Source of the DNA: Porticoccaceae bacterium
GTDB lineage: Bacteria; Pseudomonadota; Gammaproteobacteria; Pseudomonadales; Porticoccaceae
DNA length: 64,000 bases
Direction of reading: 5' to 3'
Assembly (NCBI GenBank): GCA_026005035.1
Contig: BPKH01000008.1
Coordinates: forward strand, 1-64,000
Part shown: piece by piece, positions 1 through 6,952 of the stretch
How the letters are laid out: each line of letters begins with the position of its first letter
How positions within the stretch are numbered: the stretch's first letter is position 1
Translations under genes and position numbers: made by a program
Notes under the pieces: generated by a model
Told to the model about the DNA's origin: nothing
The model's input: only the letters and a program-made list of their open reading frames with translations
Databases searched by the model: none

Positions 1-298
1 CGTCGTCCAGTTCCACCGCACAGATCTCCCGAAACGCCGCCTCGACATGCGGAATCTCGGCCGAGCCGAAGCCCAGCAGGTCGGCGTCGCGTGTCGGACG
101 ATGCGGGATGTCGAACCACAAGTCGAACAGCAGCGCACCTTTCAGCAGGAACTGGTCGGCGTGGGGGGAGATGCTGAGCCGGTAAAGCAGGCGCTCAAGC
201 GCATAGCGGGTCAAGATCAGATTGAAGTCTTGCCGGGTCTCGCGGGCGCGGTTGAGCAGGCGGGTGCGTACCGAGGCGGCGGTGTTGCGGCTGCTCAC
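1..298 (-). CDS. AbiEii/AbiGii-type nucleotidyltransferase toxin (partial, C-terminus beyond the window)
   Basis: Only the N-terminal 99 codons are inside the window; the reading frame runs off the left edge. The GTG start overlaps the antitoxin stop in a GTGA arrangement, which implies coupled translation. The translation shows the N-terminal AbiEii pattern: a helical stretch with NLILTRYALERLLYRL, then KGALLFDLWFDIPHRPTRDADLLG. The second stretch carries the K-G-A, R-x-T and D-x-D elements expected of the nucleotidyltransferase fold. Characterised AbiEii family toxins transfer nucleotides to cellular RNA and block growth until the AbiEi antitoxin represses the operon. Whether the toxin is intact cannot be judged because the rest is missing from the window. 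Confidence 0.85.
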   Translation of the reverse strand, partial: MSSRNTAASVRTRLLNRARETRQDFNLILTRYALERLLYRLSISPHADQFLLKGALLFDLWFDIPHRPTRDADLLGFGSAEIPHVEAAFREICAVELDD

Positions 299-895
299 GT
301 CAGGCTCTCCAAGTAGGGACGCATGACATTGGCCACCCGGCACAGCTGGGCAGACCGCCACAGCTCGTCCATGCCCACGCGCTTTTCCTTTCCAGGCCTC
401 ACGCAGCGCCTCCAGCGCGACATCCAGGCCGATCTTGTTGCGGTACTTGAAGCAGTCAGCCACCGTGCGGGCGACGTTGGTCACGCGCACCGGCACACCA
501 TCGATGAGGTGCTCCTCGACCCCCTCCGTCAGCGCGGCGCCAGAGAAGCGCACGATGCGCAGCGGGGGATAGTCCATCTTTGGCGCGCGTGCCTTGTTGG
601 GAATTGCCAGCCAGACCTCGAACGGCGACTGTGTGGTGAGTTCATGTAGGCGCAGTGCCGACAGCAGGCAGACGATGGCTTGCGGGTGCTTGCGTGCCAC
701 CTCGGAGAGTACGCCGTGTTCCGAGACGGCCCGGTCCGGAATTGCGTACAGGCCCCGTCCCACGCGCTGGAGCAGCCCTTGCCGCACCAGCCGCGTGAGG
801 GCGATCGTGGGCAGCCCACGCTCATTGAGATCGCGTGGGCGAATAAGGCCGCGCTGGGCGGCAAGATCCAGAATGCTCTGGTGCGAACTGTCCAT
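295..895 (-). pseudogene. AbiEi-type antitoxin/transcriptional regulator with an apparent single-base frameshift
   Basis: The frame starts MDSSHQSILDLAAQRGLIR and continues with an AbiEi-like winged-helix region (RGLPTIALTRLVRQGLLQRV, GLYAIPD) and a C-terminal region with VTNVARTVADCFKYR. It then goes out of frame after EALREAW. Dropping one base from an A run of the coding strand (plus-strand T runs at 383-386 or 389-391) restores GMDELWRSAQLCRVANVMRP and a TGA stop overlapping the toxin start. The full span of 601 nt is 3n+1, as a one-base insertion predicts. Repaired, the protein would be 199 aa. A real mutation and a sequencing error cannot be told apart here. If it is real, the C-terminal neutralising part is lost. 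Confidence 0.75.
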
Positions 896-901
896 GTCGT
901 C

Positions 902-942
902 ATAATGTTGCGAAACGTCGGTAGCTGTCAAGAAGTACCGAC
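902..942 (-). promoter_or_regulatory. abiE promoter with an inverted-repeat operator candidate
   Basis: On the minus strand a TTGACA -35 (926-931) and a CATTAT -10 (902-907) are separated by 18 bp. Perfect 7-bp inverted arms GTCGGTA and TACCGAC (936-942 and 917-923) flank the -35. AbiEi proteins are known to repress their own operon through inverted repeats, so this is a natural operator candidate. The -10 lies only 6 bp from the ATG, which would give a leaderless or nearly leaderless message. Confidence 0.6.
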
Positions 943-1194
943 AAAACACAACGGCCATGGTTTCCTTTGCCTGCCGATGCCGCAATCCAACCGTTTGATT
1001 CGTCAGCACGTAACCCATTGATCTGTATAGGTCCACGTTGCGGCCTCTGCGGACTTCGGCCCTTAGCCGGCGAGCGAGGCTGGAGAGAAGAATGGCCAGG
1101 AGAGAGCGAAATGGGGCCGAGATGGGCGAGACGACCGGAGGAAGGAAGTCCGCAGGAATCCGCAGGAGTCCCCGCGAACACGCGGGAGCGCGCA
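943..1194. other. Gene-free stretch between the abiE operon and tmRNA
   Basis: No convincing gene is seen. The first 90 bp or so are visibly richer in A and T than the core genome. The remainder returns to high GC and contains a short palindrome, CCCGCG...CGCGGG, at about 1170-1186. There is no integrase, tRNA fragment or duplicated tmRNA 3' end that would mark an attachment site. Confidence 0.5.
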
Positions 1195-1227
1195 AGAAAA
1201 AAGGCCAACAGCGAACTGTTGACCTTT
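1195..1227 (-). terminator. Rho-independent terminator of ssrA
   Basis: Just beyond the tmRNA 3' end the minus strand forms an 11-bp stem with one G-U pair around a TTCG loop (arms 1216-1226 and 1201-1211), followed by a T run (1195-1200). Confidence 0.85.
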
Positions 1228-1233
1228 GTGTAT

Positions 1234-1602
1234 TGGTGGAGGCGGCGGGAGTCGAACCCGCGTCCGCCAGTTCTCCGCCCTCGGTTCTACATGCTTAGCG
1301 CCATCTTTTCATCTGAGAGTCGGCCCCCCGATGGGCAGGGTGGCTCGACTCCGAGTCCGGTGGAATTCTGACGGCGAGGCCCCGGACAGACCGCGCCGCG
1401 GGCTCGTGAAGGTCGACGCCTGAGCTCGGGCGCACGAGCACGGCTCCGAGTCAGACGGCACCCGGCTGGGTGTTAAGCAGCGAGTGCGTAGTAGCTGTCG
1501 TCGTTGGCAGCTATTGCTTTGCGACGTTGGATTTACGAGACGCGTCGCCGTCTCGGCATGCACCTCGGGTTTCGCAACCGGCGTCGAATCCGAAACGCCC
1601 CC
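1234..1602 (-). ncRNA. ssrA: tmRNA (transfer-messenger RNA)
   Basis: The 369-nt RNA rescues ribosomes stalled on broken messages. The 5' end GGGGGCG (1596-1602) pairs with CGCCTCC at the 3' end, followed by encoded ACCA (1234-1237). The T-arm GGTTCGACTCC and the 5' GGATTCGACGCC typical of tmRNA are present. The tag reading frame at 1473-1508 uses resume codon GCC and encodes ANDDSYYALAA before TAA. That is one residue longer than the encoded E. coli tag and keeps the ALAA end recognised by ClpX. A TATACT -10-like element lies at 1654-1659 on the minus strand. smpB is immediately upstream in the same direction, as in many gammaproteobacteria. Confidence 0.97.
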
Positions 1603-1673
1603 GTGGTTCACCCCCGATATGGAGGCGGCGCCCATCCTTTCAAGCGCGATCCGAGTATAGCAGGTCCGCCGCC

Positions 1674-2153
1674 TCAGCGGGCCAGGCGCACGAGTCGCTG
1701 TTTTTGCCGCTGCCAGTCGCGCTCCTTGATCGCCTCGCGCTTGTCGTGGGTCGCCTTCCCGCGAGCGAGGGCGATCTCGCACTTCACCAGATGTTTTTTC
1801 CAGTACAGGGAGAGGGCCACACAGGTGTAGCCCTTCTGGTGCACGGCCCCCGCCAGGCGGTCGATCTCGCGCCGGGAGAGGAGCAGCTTGCGGCTGCGGG
1901 TGGGCTCTGCGGCCACGTGGCTCGAGGCGGAGGAGAGCGGGGTGATGCGGGCGTTGAGCAACCAGGCTTCGCCGTCTTTGAAGTAGACGTAGCTGTCGGA
2001 CAGGTTGCCCTTGCCCTCCCGCAGGGCTTTCACCTCCCACCCCTCGAGGCAAAGGCCGGCTTCGAGCCGCTCCTCGAGGAAGTAGTCGTGAAAGGCACGG
2101 CGGTTCTGGGCGATGGTTCCGCCGCCCGTCTTTTTGCCGGATTTCTTGGCCAT
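1674..2153 (-). CDS. smpB: SsrA-binding protein SmpB
   Basis: This 159-residue protein has the usual SmpB length. It binds tmRNA and takes the place of the codon-anticodon contact during trans-translation. Family hallmarks visible are [20 protein letters not shown] near the N-terminus, [19 protein letters not shown], and the basic C-terminal tail with KRDWQRQK-like composition. The longer frame upstream is rejected because MAKKSGKK is the normal SmpB N-terminus. A TATAAT -10 sits 6 bp before this ATG, so the transcript may be nearly leaderless. The gene is followed by ssrA after 71 bp, and the pair probably works and evolves together. Confidence 0.96.
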   Translation of the reverse strand: MAKKSGKKTGGGTIAQNRRAFHDYFLEERLEAGLCLEGWEVKALREGKGNLSDSYVYFKDGEAWLLNARITPLSSASSHVAAEPTRSRKLLLSRREIDRLAGAVHQKGYTCVALSLYWKKHLVKCEIALARGKATHDKREAIKERDWQRQKQRLVRLAR

Positions 2154-2159
2154 CGGACC

Positions 2160-2208
2160 ATTATAGCGGCCCGCCGCGGCTTGTCCGCCCGAGGGGGCGG
2201 GGTACAAT
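2160..2208. promoter_or_regulatory. Back-to-back promoters for smpB (-) and the NSS transporter (+)
   Basis: Minus strand: a perfect TATAAT at 2160-2165, with only a weak upstream hexamer (CGGACA, 16-bp spacing). Plus strand: TTGTCC (2181-2186), a 16-bp spacer and TACAAT (2203-2208). The two promoters overlap, so polymerase at one may hinder the other. Confidence 0.6.
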
Positions 2209-2238
2209 GCCGCTGGCCCGCACCGGGACTGAGCGAGG

Positions 2239-3609
2239 ATGGAAGAGGGCAGAAGCAGCGTACACGGTTCCTGGGCGAGCCGTTGGACCTTCATCCTGGC
2301 CGCCACCGGCTCCGCCGTGGGGCTCGGCAACATCTGGAAGTTCCCCTACATCGCCGGCGAAAACGGGGGCGGCGCCTTCGTCCTGGTCTACCTGCTGTGC
2401 GTGGTGCTGGTGGGGGTTCCGGTGATGATGGCCGAGGTGATGCTCGGCCGGATGGGCCGGGCGAGCCCGGTCAACGCCATGAAGAAGATCACCCGTCAGG
2501 TGGGCCTGCACGGCTTTTGGAATGGGATCGGCTGGCTCGGCGTCGTCGGCGGGCTGCTGATCCTCTCTTACTATGCGGTGATCGCCGGCTGGGCGCTCTA
2601 CTACGTGGTGGAAATGGCTTCGGGGCGCCTCCAGGGGGCCACCCCCGCCGAGGCGGCCGGCACCTTTGCCGCTTTGCTCGCCGACCCCGGGCGACTCGTC
2701 TTTCTCCAGAGCGCCTTCTTGGGCCTCACCCTGCTGGTGGTGGTGGCCGGGGTGAGCCGGGGACTCGGCACCGCGGTCCGGGTGATGATGCCCCTGCTGT
2801 TCGCGCTGCTCGTGGTCTTGCTCGGCTTTGCCGCGCGCCAGGGGGATTGGCAGGCGGGCTGGGACTTCCTGTTCAGTTTCCGAGCCGACCACCTGACGGG
2901 TGCCGGGGTCCTCACCGCCCTGGGCCACTCGTTCTTCACCCTCAGTCTGGGGATGGGGGCGATCATGGCCTACGGGGCCTACATGCCCGAGCGCGCCTCC
3001 ATCACCGGAACGGTGCTGACCATCGCGGTCCTGGACACCCTGGTGGCCCTGATGGCCGGCATGGCGATCTTCCCCATCGTCTTCGCCAGCCCCGGGATGT
3101 CGCCGGATGCGGGGCCGAGCCTCCTCTTTCAGACCCTGCCGGTGGTCTTCGGCAACATGCCCGGCGGGCTCCTGTTCGGCAGCCTCTTTTTCTTCCTGGT
3201 GACCATTGCCGCTTGGAGCTCGTCCATTTCGCTGCTCGAGCCGGGGGTGGCCTGGATGATCGAGTCCTGGCGGGTCAACCGCGTGGTGGCCAATCTGGTC
3301 CTGGGGGCGCTTGCCTGGCTGTTGGGGCTCGGCACGGTGTTTTCCTTCAATTGGTGGAGCGGCGCGACCCTGGCCGGCGGAACCTTCTTCGACTGGATCG
3401 ACTTTTTCACTTCGAGCCTGTTGTTGCCCCTGACCGGCCTGTTCATCGCGGTGTTCGTCGGCTGGTTGATGCGTCCCGGCACGGTGTTCGCGGCCATGGG
3501 CGACGATCCCCGGCCGCTGCTGCGCGCCTGGCACTGGGTGCTCGCCTGGATCTGTCCGGTGGCGATCTTCGCCATCTTTGCCGTCGGGCTCTACAACAAG
3601 TTTCACTGA
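2239..3609 (+). CDS. Sodium-dependent transporter, neurotransmitter:sodium symporter (SNF/LeuT) family
   Basis: A 456-residue inner-membrane protein with about twelve hydrophobic segments. The N-terminal [17 protein letters not shown] is the signature of NSS-family transmembrane helix 1, whose unwound part binds sodium and substrate in LeuT. Further conserved stretches are [13 protein letters not shown] and [15 protein letters not shown]. Bacterial relatives (LeuT, MhsT, TnaT) mostly carry hydrophobic amino acids; the substrate here cannot be read from the sequence. The gene interrupts the usual smpB-ratA neighbourhood and has its own promoter. ratA follows after 8 bp, so ratA and rnfH may be transcribed from this promoter. 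Confidence 0.93.
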   Translation: MEEGRSSVHGSWASRWTFILAATGSAVGLGNIWKFPYIAGENGGGAFVLVYLLCVVLVGVPVMMAEVMLGRMGRASPVNAMKKITRQVGLHGFWNGIGWLGVVGGLLILSYYAVIAGWALYYVVEMASGRLQGATPAEAAGTFAALLADPGRLVFLQSAFLGLTLLVVVAGVSRGLGTAVRVMMPLLFALLVVLLGFAARQGDWQAGWDFLFSFRADHLTGAGVLTALGHSFFTLSLGMGAIMAYGAYMPERASITGTVLTIAVLDTLVALMAGMAIFPIVFASPGMSPDAGPSLLFQTLPVVFGNMPGGLLFGSLFFFLVTIAAWSSSISLLEPGVAWMIESWRVNRVVANLVLGALAWLLGLGTVFSFNWWSGATLAGGTFFDWIDFFTSSLLLPLTGLFIAVFVGWLMRPGTVFAAMGDDPRPLLRAWHWVLAWICPVAIFAIFAVGLYNKFH

Positions 3610-3617
3610 GGAGGAAC

Positions 3618-4067
3618 GTGGCGGTCACCACCCTCGCCCGCAGCGCGCTGGTGCTCCACCCGGCGGCCACCCTCTACGAACTGGTCAACGACGTGCCGCG
3701 CTATCCCGCCTTCGTCGCCGGTTGCGTCGGCGCGCGTGTGCTCGCCTCCGGTCCCGACTGGATGGTGGCCCGACTGGAGTTGCGCCGGGCGGGGGTGGAG
3801 CTGGCCTTCACCACCCGAAATCGGCTGGAGCCGGGGCGGGCGATCCACATGGAGCTCCTGGAGGGGCCGTTCCGACGGCTTTCCGGCACCTGGCGCTTCG
3901 AGCCCCTCGGGGAGCGGGCCTGCAAGGTGAGTCTGGCCCTGGAATTCGAGACCGACGGCCGGCTGCTGGGCATGGCCGCGGGTCGGGTGCTCGCGGCGGT
4001 GGCCGACGAACTGGTCAACTCCTTCACGAGGCGTGCGGAGAGCATCCATGGCCGAGCAGGAATCTGA
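3618..4067 (+). CDS. RatA/Coq10-type START-domain protein
   Basis: A 149-residue protein beginning at GTG behind AGGAGGAAC. It has the polyketide cyclase/START fold pattern: SALVLHPAATLYELVNDVPRYPAFVAGC at the N-terminus, RNRLEPGRAIHMELLEGPFR in the middle, and a long C-terminal helix (VLAAVADELVNSFTRRAE). E. coli RatA was reported to inhibit 70S ribosome association, while mitochondrial relatives (Coq10) bind ubiquinone. Which role applies cannot be decided from sequence. Its 3' end overlaps the start of rnfH by 20 nt, and the order smpB-ratA-rnfH-bamE is widely conserved in gammaproteobacteria. Confidence 0.9.
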   Translation: MAVTTLARSALVLHPAATLYELVNDVPRYPAFVAGCVGARVLASGPDWMVARLELRRAGVELAFTTRNRLEPGRAIHMELLEGPFRRLSGTWRFEPLGERACKVSLALEFETDGRLLGMAAGRVLAAVADELVNSFTRRAESIHGRAGI

Positions 4068-4410
4068 CAACTCGGGGCGGGCCCACACCATCCGAGTGGA
4101 GGTGGCCTACGCGCTGCCCCACAAGCAGATGATCATCCCCCTCGAGGTTCCCGAGGGGACCACCGCCCTGGAGGCGGTGCTGCGCTCGCGCATCGCCGAC
4201 CACTTCGAGGGGCTCGATCCCACGCGCCAACCCTTAGGCATCTTCGGGCAGGTGCTGGGCAGCAAGGGCTTGCCGCCCCCGGAGCGGTACGTTCTCGCGG
4301 ACGGAGATCGGGTGGAGATCTACCGCCCCCTCATCGCCGACCCGCGCGAGGTGCGCCGCAGCCGGGCGGTGCGCGCCCAGAAGAAAGCCGATCGGTCCGA
4401 AGGGGGTTAG
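4048..4410 (+). CDS. rnfH: RnfH-family ubiquitin-fold protein
   Basis: This 120-residue protein has the small beta-grasp RnfH (UPF0125) pattern: IRVEVAYALPHKQMIIPLEVPEG, ending in VLADGDRVEIYRPLIADPRE. The MAEQESDN start fits the family better than the ATG 15 bp upstream. The function is unsettled; the family sits with ratA in most genomes and has been viewed as a paired partner, but toxin-antitoxin behaviour is not established. Its stop codon overlaps that of bamE tail-to-tail by 3 bp. It is probably co-transcribed with ratA. Confidence 0.9.
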   Translation: MAEQESDNSGRAHTIRVEVAYALPHKQMIIPLEVPEGTTALEAVLRSRIADHFEGLDPTRQPLGIFGQVLGSKGLPPPERYVLADGDRVEIYRPLIADPREVRRSRAVRAQKKADRSEGG

Positions 4411-4751
4411 GGAAAGGAGGCCGCCGGTGCCAGGTCGCCCCGCATGGCCACCAGCCGGTCGTTCTGGAAAAAGAGGATGAGTTCGCGTCGCTCCTTGAGC
4501 TCGCCGCCCTTGCTGCGGCTGTAGTAGTAATCCCAGCGGTCCTGGTGGAAGGGATCGACCAGCAGGGGGGTGCCGAGGAGGTAGCGCACCTGGGACTTGG
4601 TCATGCCGAGTTCCAGTTTGGCGGCCATCTCGGGCGTGACCAGGTTGCCCTGGCGCACCTCGATGCGGTGGACTCCCGGAAAGCGGAATGCGCCGCACCC
4701 GGCGAGCAGCGCGAGACAGAGGACACAGGCGAGACCGCGCAGGGGTGTCAT
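4407..4751 (-). CDS. bamE: Outer-membrane assembly lipoprotein BamE (SmpA/OmlA)
   Basis: A 114-residue lipoprotein. The signal peptide ends in the lipobox LLAGC, so Cys about 19 residues in would be lipidated and anchored in the outer membrane. The mature part has the BamE pattern: RIEVRQGNLVTPEMAAKLELGMTKSQV, LLGTPLLVDPFHQDRWDYYY and LILFFQNDRLV. BamE supports the BAM complex that inserts beta-barrel proteins. The start is set by MTPLRG; the upstream extension has no signal-peptide logic. It is divergent from fur, with a shared AT-rich promoter stretch at 4782-4788. Confidence 0.95.
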   Translation of the reverse strand: MTPLRGLACVLCLALLAGCGAFRFPGVHRIEVRQGNLVTPEMAAKLELGMTKSQVRYLLGTPLLVDPFHQDRWDYYYSRSKGGELKERRELILFFQNDRLVAMRGDLAPAASFP

Positions 4752-4781
4752 GGCGGGGTTTCCGCGCCGGGACCGAGGGGC

Positions 4782-4788
4782 GATAATA
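4782..4788. promoter_or_regulatory. Shared -10 region of the divergent bamE/fur pair
   Basis: The only AT-rich patch between the two genes reads GATAATA. It offers GATAAT (4782-4787) for fur on the plus strand and TATTAT (4783-4788) for bamE on the minus strand. No good -35 is visible for either. Confidence 0.4.
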
Positions 4789-4823
4789 CCGCCTGGATCC
4801 ACCTCTGCAAAGGGGCGCGGCCC

Positions 4824-5276
4824 ATGTCCGGGGAAAGTCAGGAACTGCGCAGGGCGGGCCTCAAGGTCACGCTGCCGCGGGTCAAGATCCTCCAGATTCT
4901 GGAGAACTCACCCCAGCGCCACATGACCGCCGAGGACGTCTACCGGGCGCTCATCGAGGCCGGCGAGGACGTGGGTATTGCCACCGTCTACCGCGTCCTC
5001 ACCCAGTTCGAGTCGGCGGGACTGGTGGTGCGCCACAACTTCGACAGCGGGCCAGCGGTCTACGAGATCGACCAGGGGGAGCACCACGACCACATGGTCT
5101 GCATGGAAACCGGAGAGGTGATCGAATTCCACAGCCCGGAGATCGAGCGCCTCCAGGAGGAAGTGGCGGCGCAGCACGGCTACCGGGTGGTGGCCCACAG
5201 CCTGGTGCTCTACGTCAAGCCCCTCAAAAAAGGCGACAAAGCGGCCGGCAAGGCGCGGTCCACGGGGGAAGACTGA
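4824..5276 (+). CDS. fur: Ferric uptake regulator Fur
   Basis: A 150-residue iron-responsive repressor. The N-terminal winged helix includes LRRAGLKVTLPRVKILQIL, HMTAEDVYRAL and GIATVYRVLTQFESAGLV. The C-terminal metal-binding and dimer region includes EHHDHMVCMETGEVIEF, with the His/Cys/Glu ligands expected for Fur. Only one Cys of the E. coli-type C92xxC95 structural zinc site is seen (MVCMETG), as in Pseudomonas-like Fur proteins. Placement between bamE and recN matches pseudomonad-type gene order. It ends 2 bp before the convergent recN stop. Confidence 0.95.
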   Translation: MSGESQELRRAGLKVTLPRVKILQILENSPQRHMTAEDVYRALIEAGEDVGIATVYRVLTQFESAGLVVRHNFDSGPAVYEIDQGEHHDHMVCMETGEVIEFHSPEIERLQEEVAAQHGYRVVAHSLVLYVKPLKKGDKAAGKARSTGED

Positions 5277-5278
5277 GC

Positions 5279-6952
5279 TCAGCCCTCGGCGAGCAGGCGC
5301 AGCAGCTCGCCGGCGTGCTCGCGGGTGCTGTCGGTGATGGTCGCCCCGCCCAGCATCCGGGCGATCTCCTCGACCCGCTCGGCGGCGGAGAGGGCGCGCA
5401 GGGTGCTGGAGGTGGAGGCGCCGTCGCTCTCCTTGGTGGCCACCAGGTGGTGGTGGGCGCAGCCCGCCACCTGGGGCAGATGGGTGATGCAGATCACCTG
5501 TCCGCGCCGCCCCAGGTCCCGCAACAGCCGCCCGATCACCTCGGCCACGGCGCCCCCCACCCCCACGTCCACCTCGTCGAAGATCAGGGTGGGGATGTGG
5601 CTCGAGCGGGCGGCCACCACCTGAATGGCCAGTGAGATGCGGGACAGTTCGCCCCCGGAGGCGACCCGGGCGAGGGGCGCGGGAGGCTGGCCGGGGTTGG
5701 TGGAGACCAGAAACTCCACCCCTTCCGCCCCGTGCGGCCCCGGTTCCGGCAGCGGGGACAGGGCGACTTCGAAGCGGGCGCTCGCCATTCCCAGGCGGTC
5801 GAGCTCCCCCTGCACCGCCGCCGCGAAGCGCGGCGCCGCTTCCCGGCGCAGAGCGGAGAGGCGCGCGGCGCCCTCTTTCAGCCGCCGCGCGGCGGCGGCG
5901 AGTTCCGCGGCCAGGGCGTCGCGCCGCGCACCCCCCGCTTCCAGCTCCTCCAGTTCGGCGCGCAGGGCGGCGTGCAGGGTGGGCAGCTCGGCGGGCGGCA
6001 CCCGGTGTTTGCGGGCCAGGGCGTGGATCTGTCCCAGGCGCTCTTGGATGCGCGCGAGCCGCTCCGGATCCAGCTCGAAGCCTTCCACCTGGCGCCGCAC
6101 CGCGCGGGTCGCCTCGTCCACCTGGATCAGGGCCGACTCGAGCAGCTCCCGCGCCTCGGCGAAGGCGGACGAGGCGCTTTCGGGCAGGGCGCCGAGCAGC
6201 TGCACCGCCCGCGACAGCAGGGTGTGGGCGTCGGCCTCTTCCTCCCCGGCGAGCAGGGCGAGGACCCGCTGGCCGTCTTCCAGGAACCGTTCGCCGGCGG
6301 CCAGGGTCGCCTCTTCCGCTTCCAGTGCTTCCGGTTCGCCGGGAGCGAGGCCGAGCGCGTCCAGCTCGCTCACCTGCCAGGCGAGAAACTCCCGCCGCTT
6401 CTCCCGCTCTCCCTCCTCGGCGTCGAGGGCGGCAAGCTTTTCGGCGAGGGCGCGGTGGCGGCGCGCCGCCTCCGCCACCTCGGCGGCCAACTCGGCGGCG
6501 CCGGCGAATTCGGTGAGCAGTCGCCGGTGGGTGTCGCGCTGCAGCAGCGACTGGTGTTCGTGTTGACCGTGGATGTCGATGAGCAGGGCACCCAACTGGC
6601 GCAGCTGCTGCATGGTGGCCGGCCGGCCCTGGATGAAGCCCTGGGAGCGGCCGTCGCGGCCCAGGGTGCGCCGCAGCACCACCGTCTCTTCGGCTTCCAG
6701 CGCCTGCTCGGCGAGCCAGGCGCGGGCCAGGTCGTTGCCGGACAGCTCGAACACCGCCGCCACCTCCATTCGCTCGCGGCCGGCGCGGATCCTGCCGGTG
6801 TCCCCCCGATCCCCCAGGGCCATGCCCAGCGCCTCCACCACCAGCGACTTGCCGGCCCCGGTCTCGCCGGTGATCGCGGTCATGCCGGGGGCGAACTCCA
6901 GGTGGAGTTCGTCCACCAGGGTGTAATTGCGGATCGTCAGGGACAGCAGCAC
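5279..6952 (-). CDS. recN: DNA repair protein RecN
   Basis: A 557-residue SMC-like ATPase acting early in double-strand break repair. The N-terminal Walker A is ITGETGAGKSLVVEAL; DIHGQHEHQSLL follows and a long helical coiled coil fills residues about 150-370. The C-terminal half has VASGGELSRISLAIQ (ABC signature) and TLIFDEVDVGVGG (Walker B). The length is normal. Its start overlaps the end of the upstream membrane-protein gene by 16 nt, so the two are one transcription unit. No LexA box is evident next to the start, which lies inside that upstream gene. Confidence 0.96.
   Translation of the reverse strand: MLLSLTIRNYTLVDELHLEFAPGMTAITGETGAGKSLVVEALGMALGDRGDTGRIRAGRERMEVAAVFELSGNDLARAWLAEQALEAEETVVLRRTLGRDGRSQGFIQGRPATMQQLRQLGALLIDIHGQHEHQSLLQRDTHRRLLTEFAGAAELAAEVAEAARRHRALAEKLAALDAEEGEREKRREFLAWQVSELDALGLAPGEPEALEAEEATLAAGERFLEDGQRVLALLAGEEEADAHTLLSRAVQLLGALPESASSAFAEARELLESALIQVDEATRAVRRQVEGFELDPERLARIQERLGQIHALARKHRVPPAELPTLHAALRAELEELEAGGARRDALAAELAAAARRLKEGAARLSALRREAAPRFAAAVQGELDRLGMASARFEVALSPLPEPGPHGAEGVEFLVSTNPGQPPAPLARVASGGELSRISLAIQVVAARSSHIPTLIFDEVDVGVGGAVAEVIGRLLRDLGRRGQVICITHLPQVAGCAHHHLVATKESDGASTSSTLRALSAAERVEEIARMLGGATITDSTREHAGELLRLLAEG

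Noticed and set aside
1-1233. Prophage or integrative element end at tmRNA
   Set aside because: Suspicion only: there is no integrase and no repeat of the tmRNA 3' end in the visible sequence.
2161-3606. A 481-residue minus-strand open frame opposite the NSS transporter
   Set aside because: It is a compositional shadow in high-GC DNA: rich in His, Gln, Gly and Glu, with no domain pattern, and it lies exactly antisense to a clear membrane protein.
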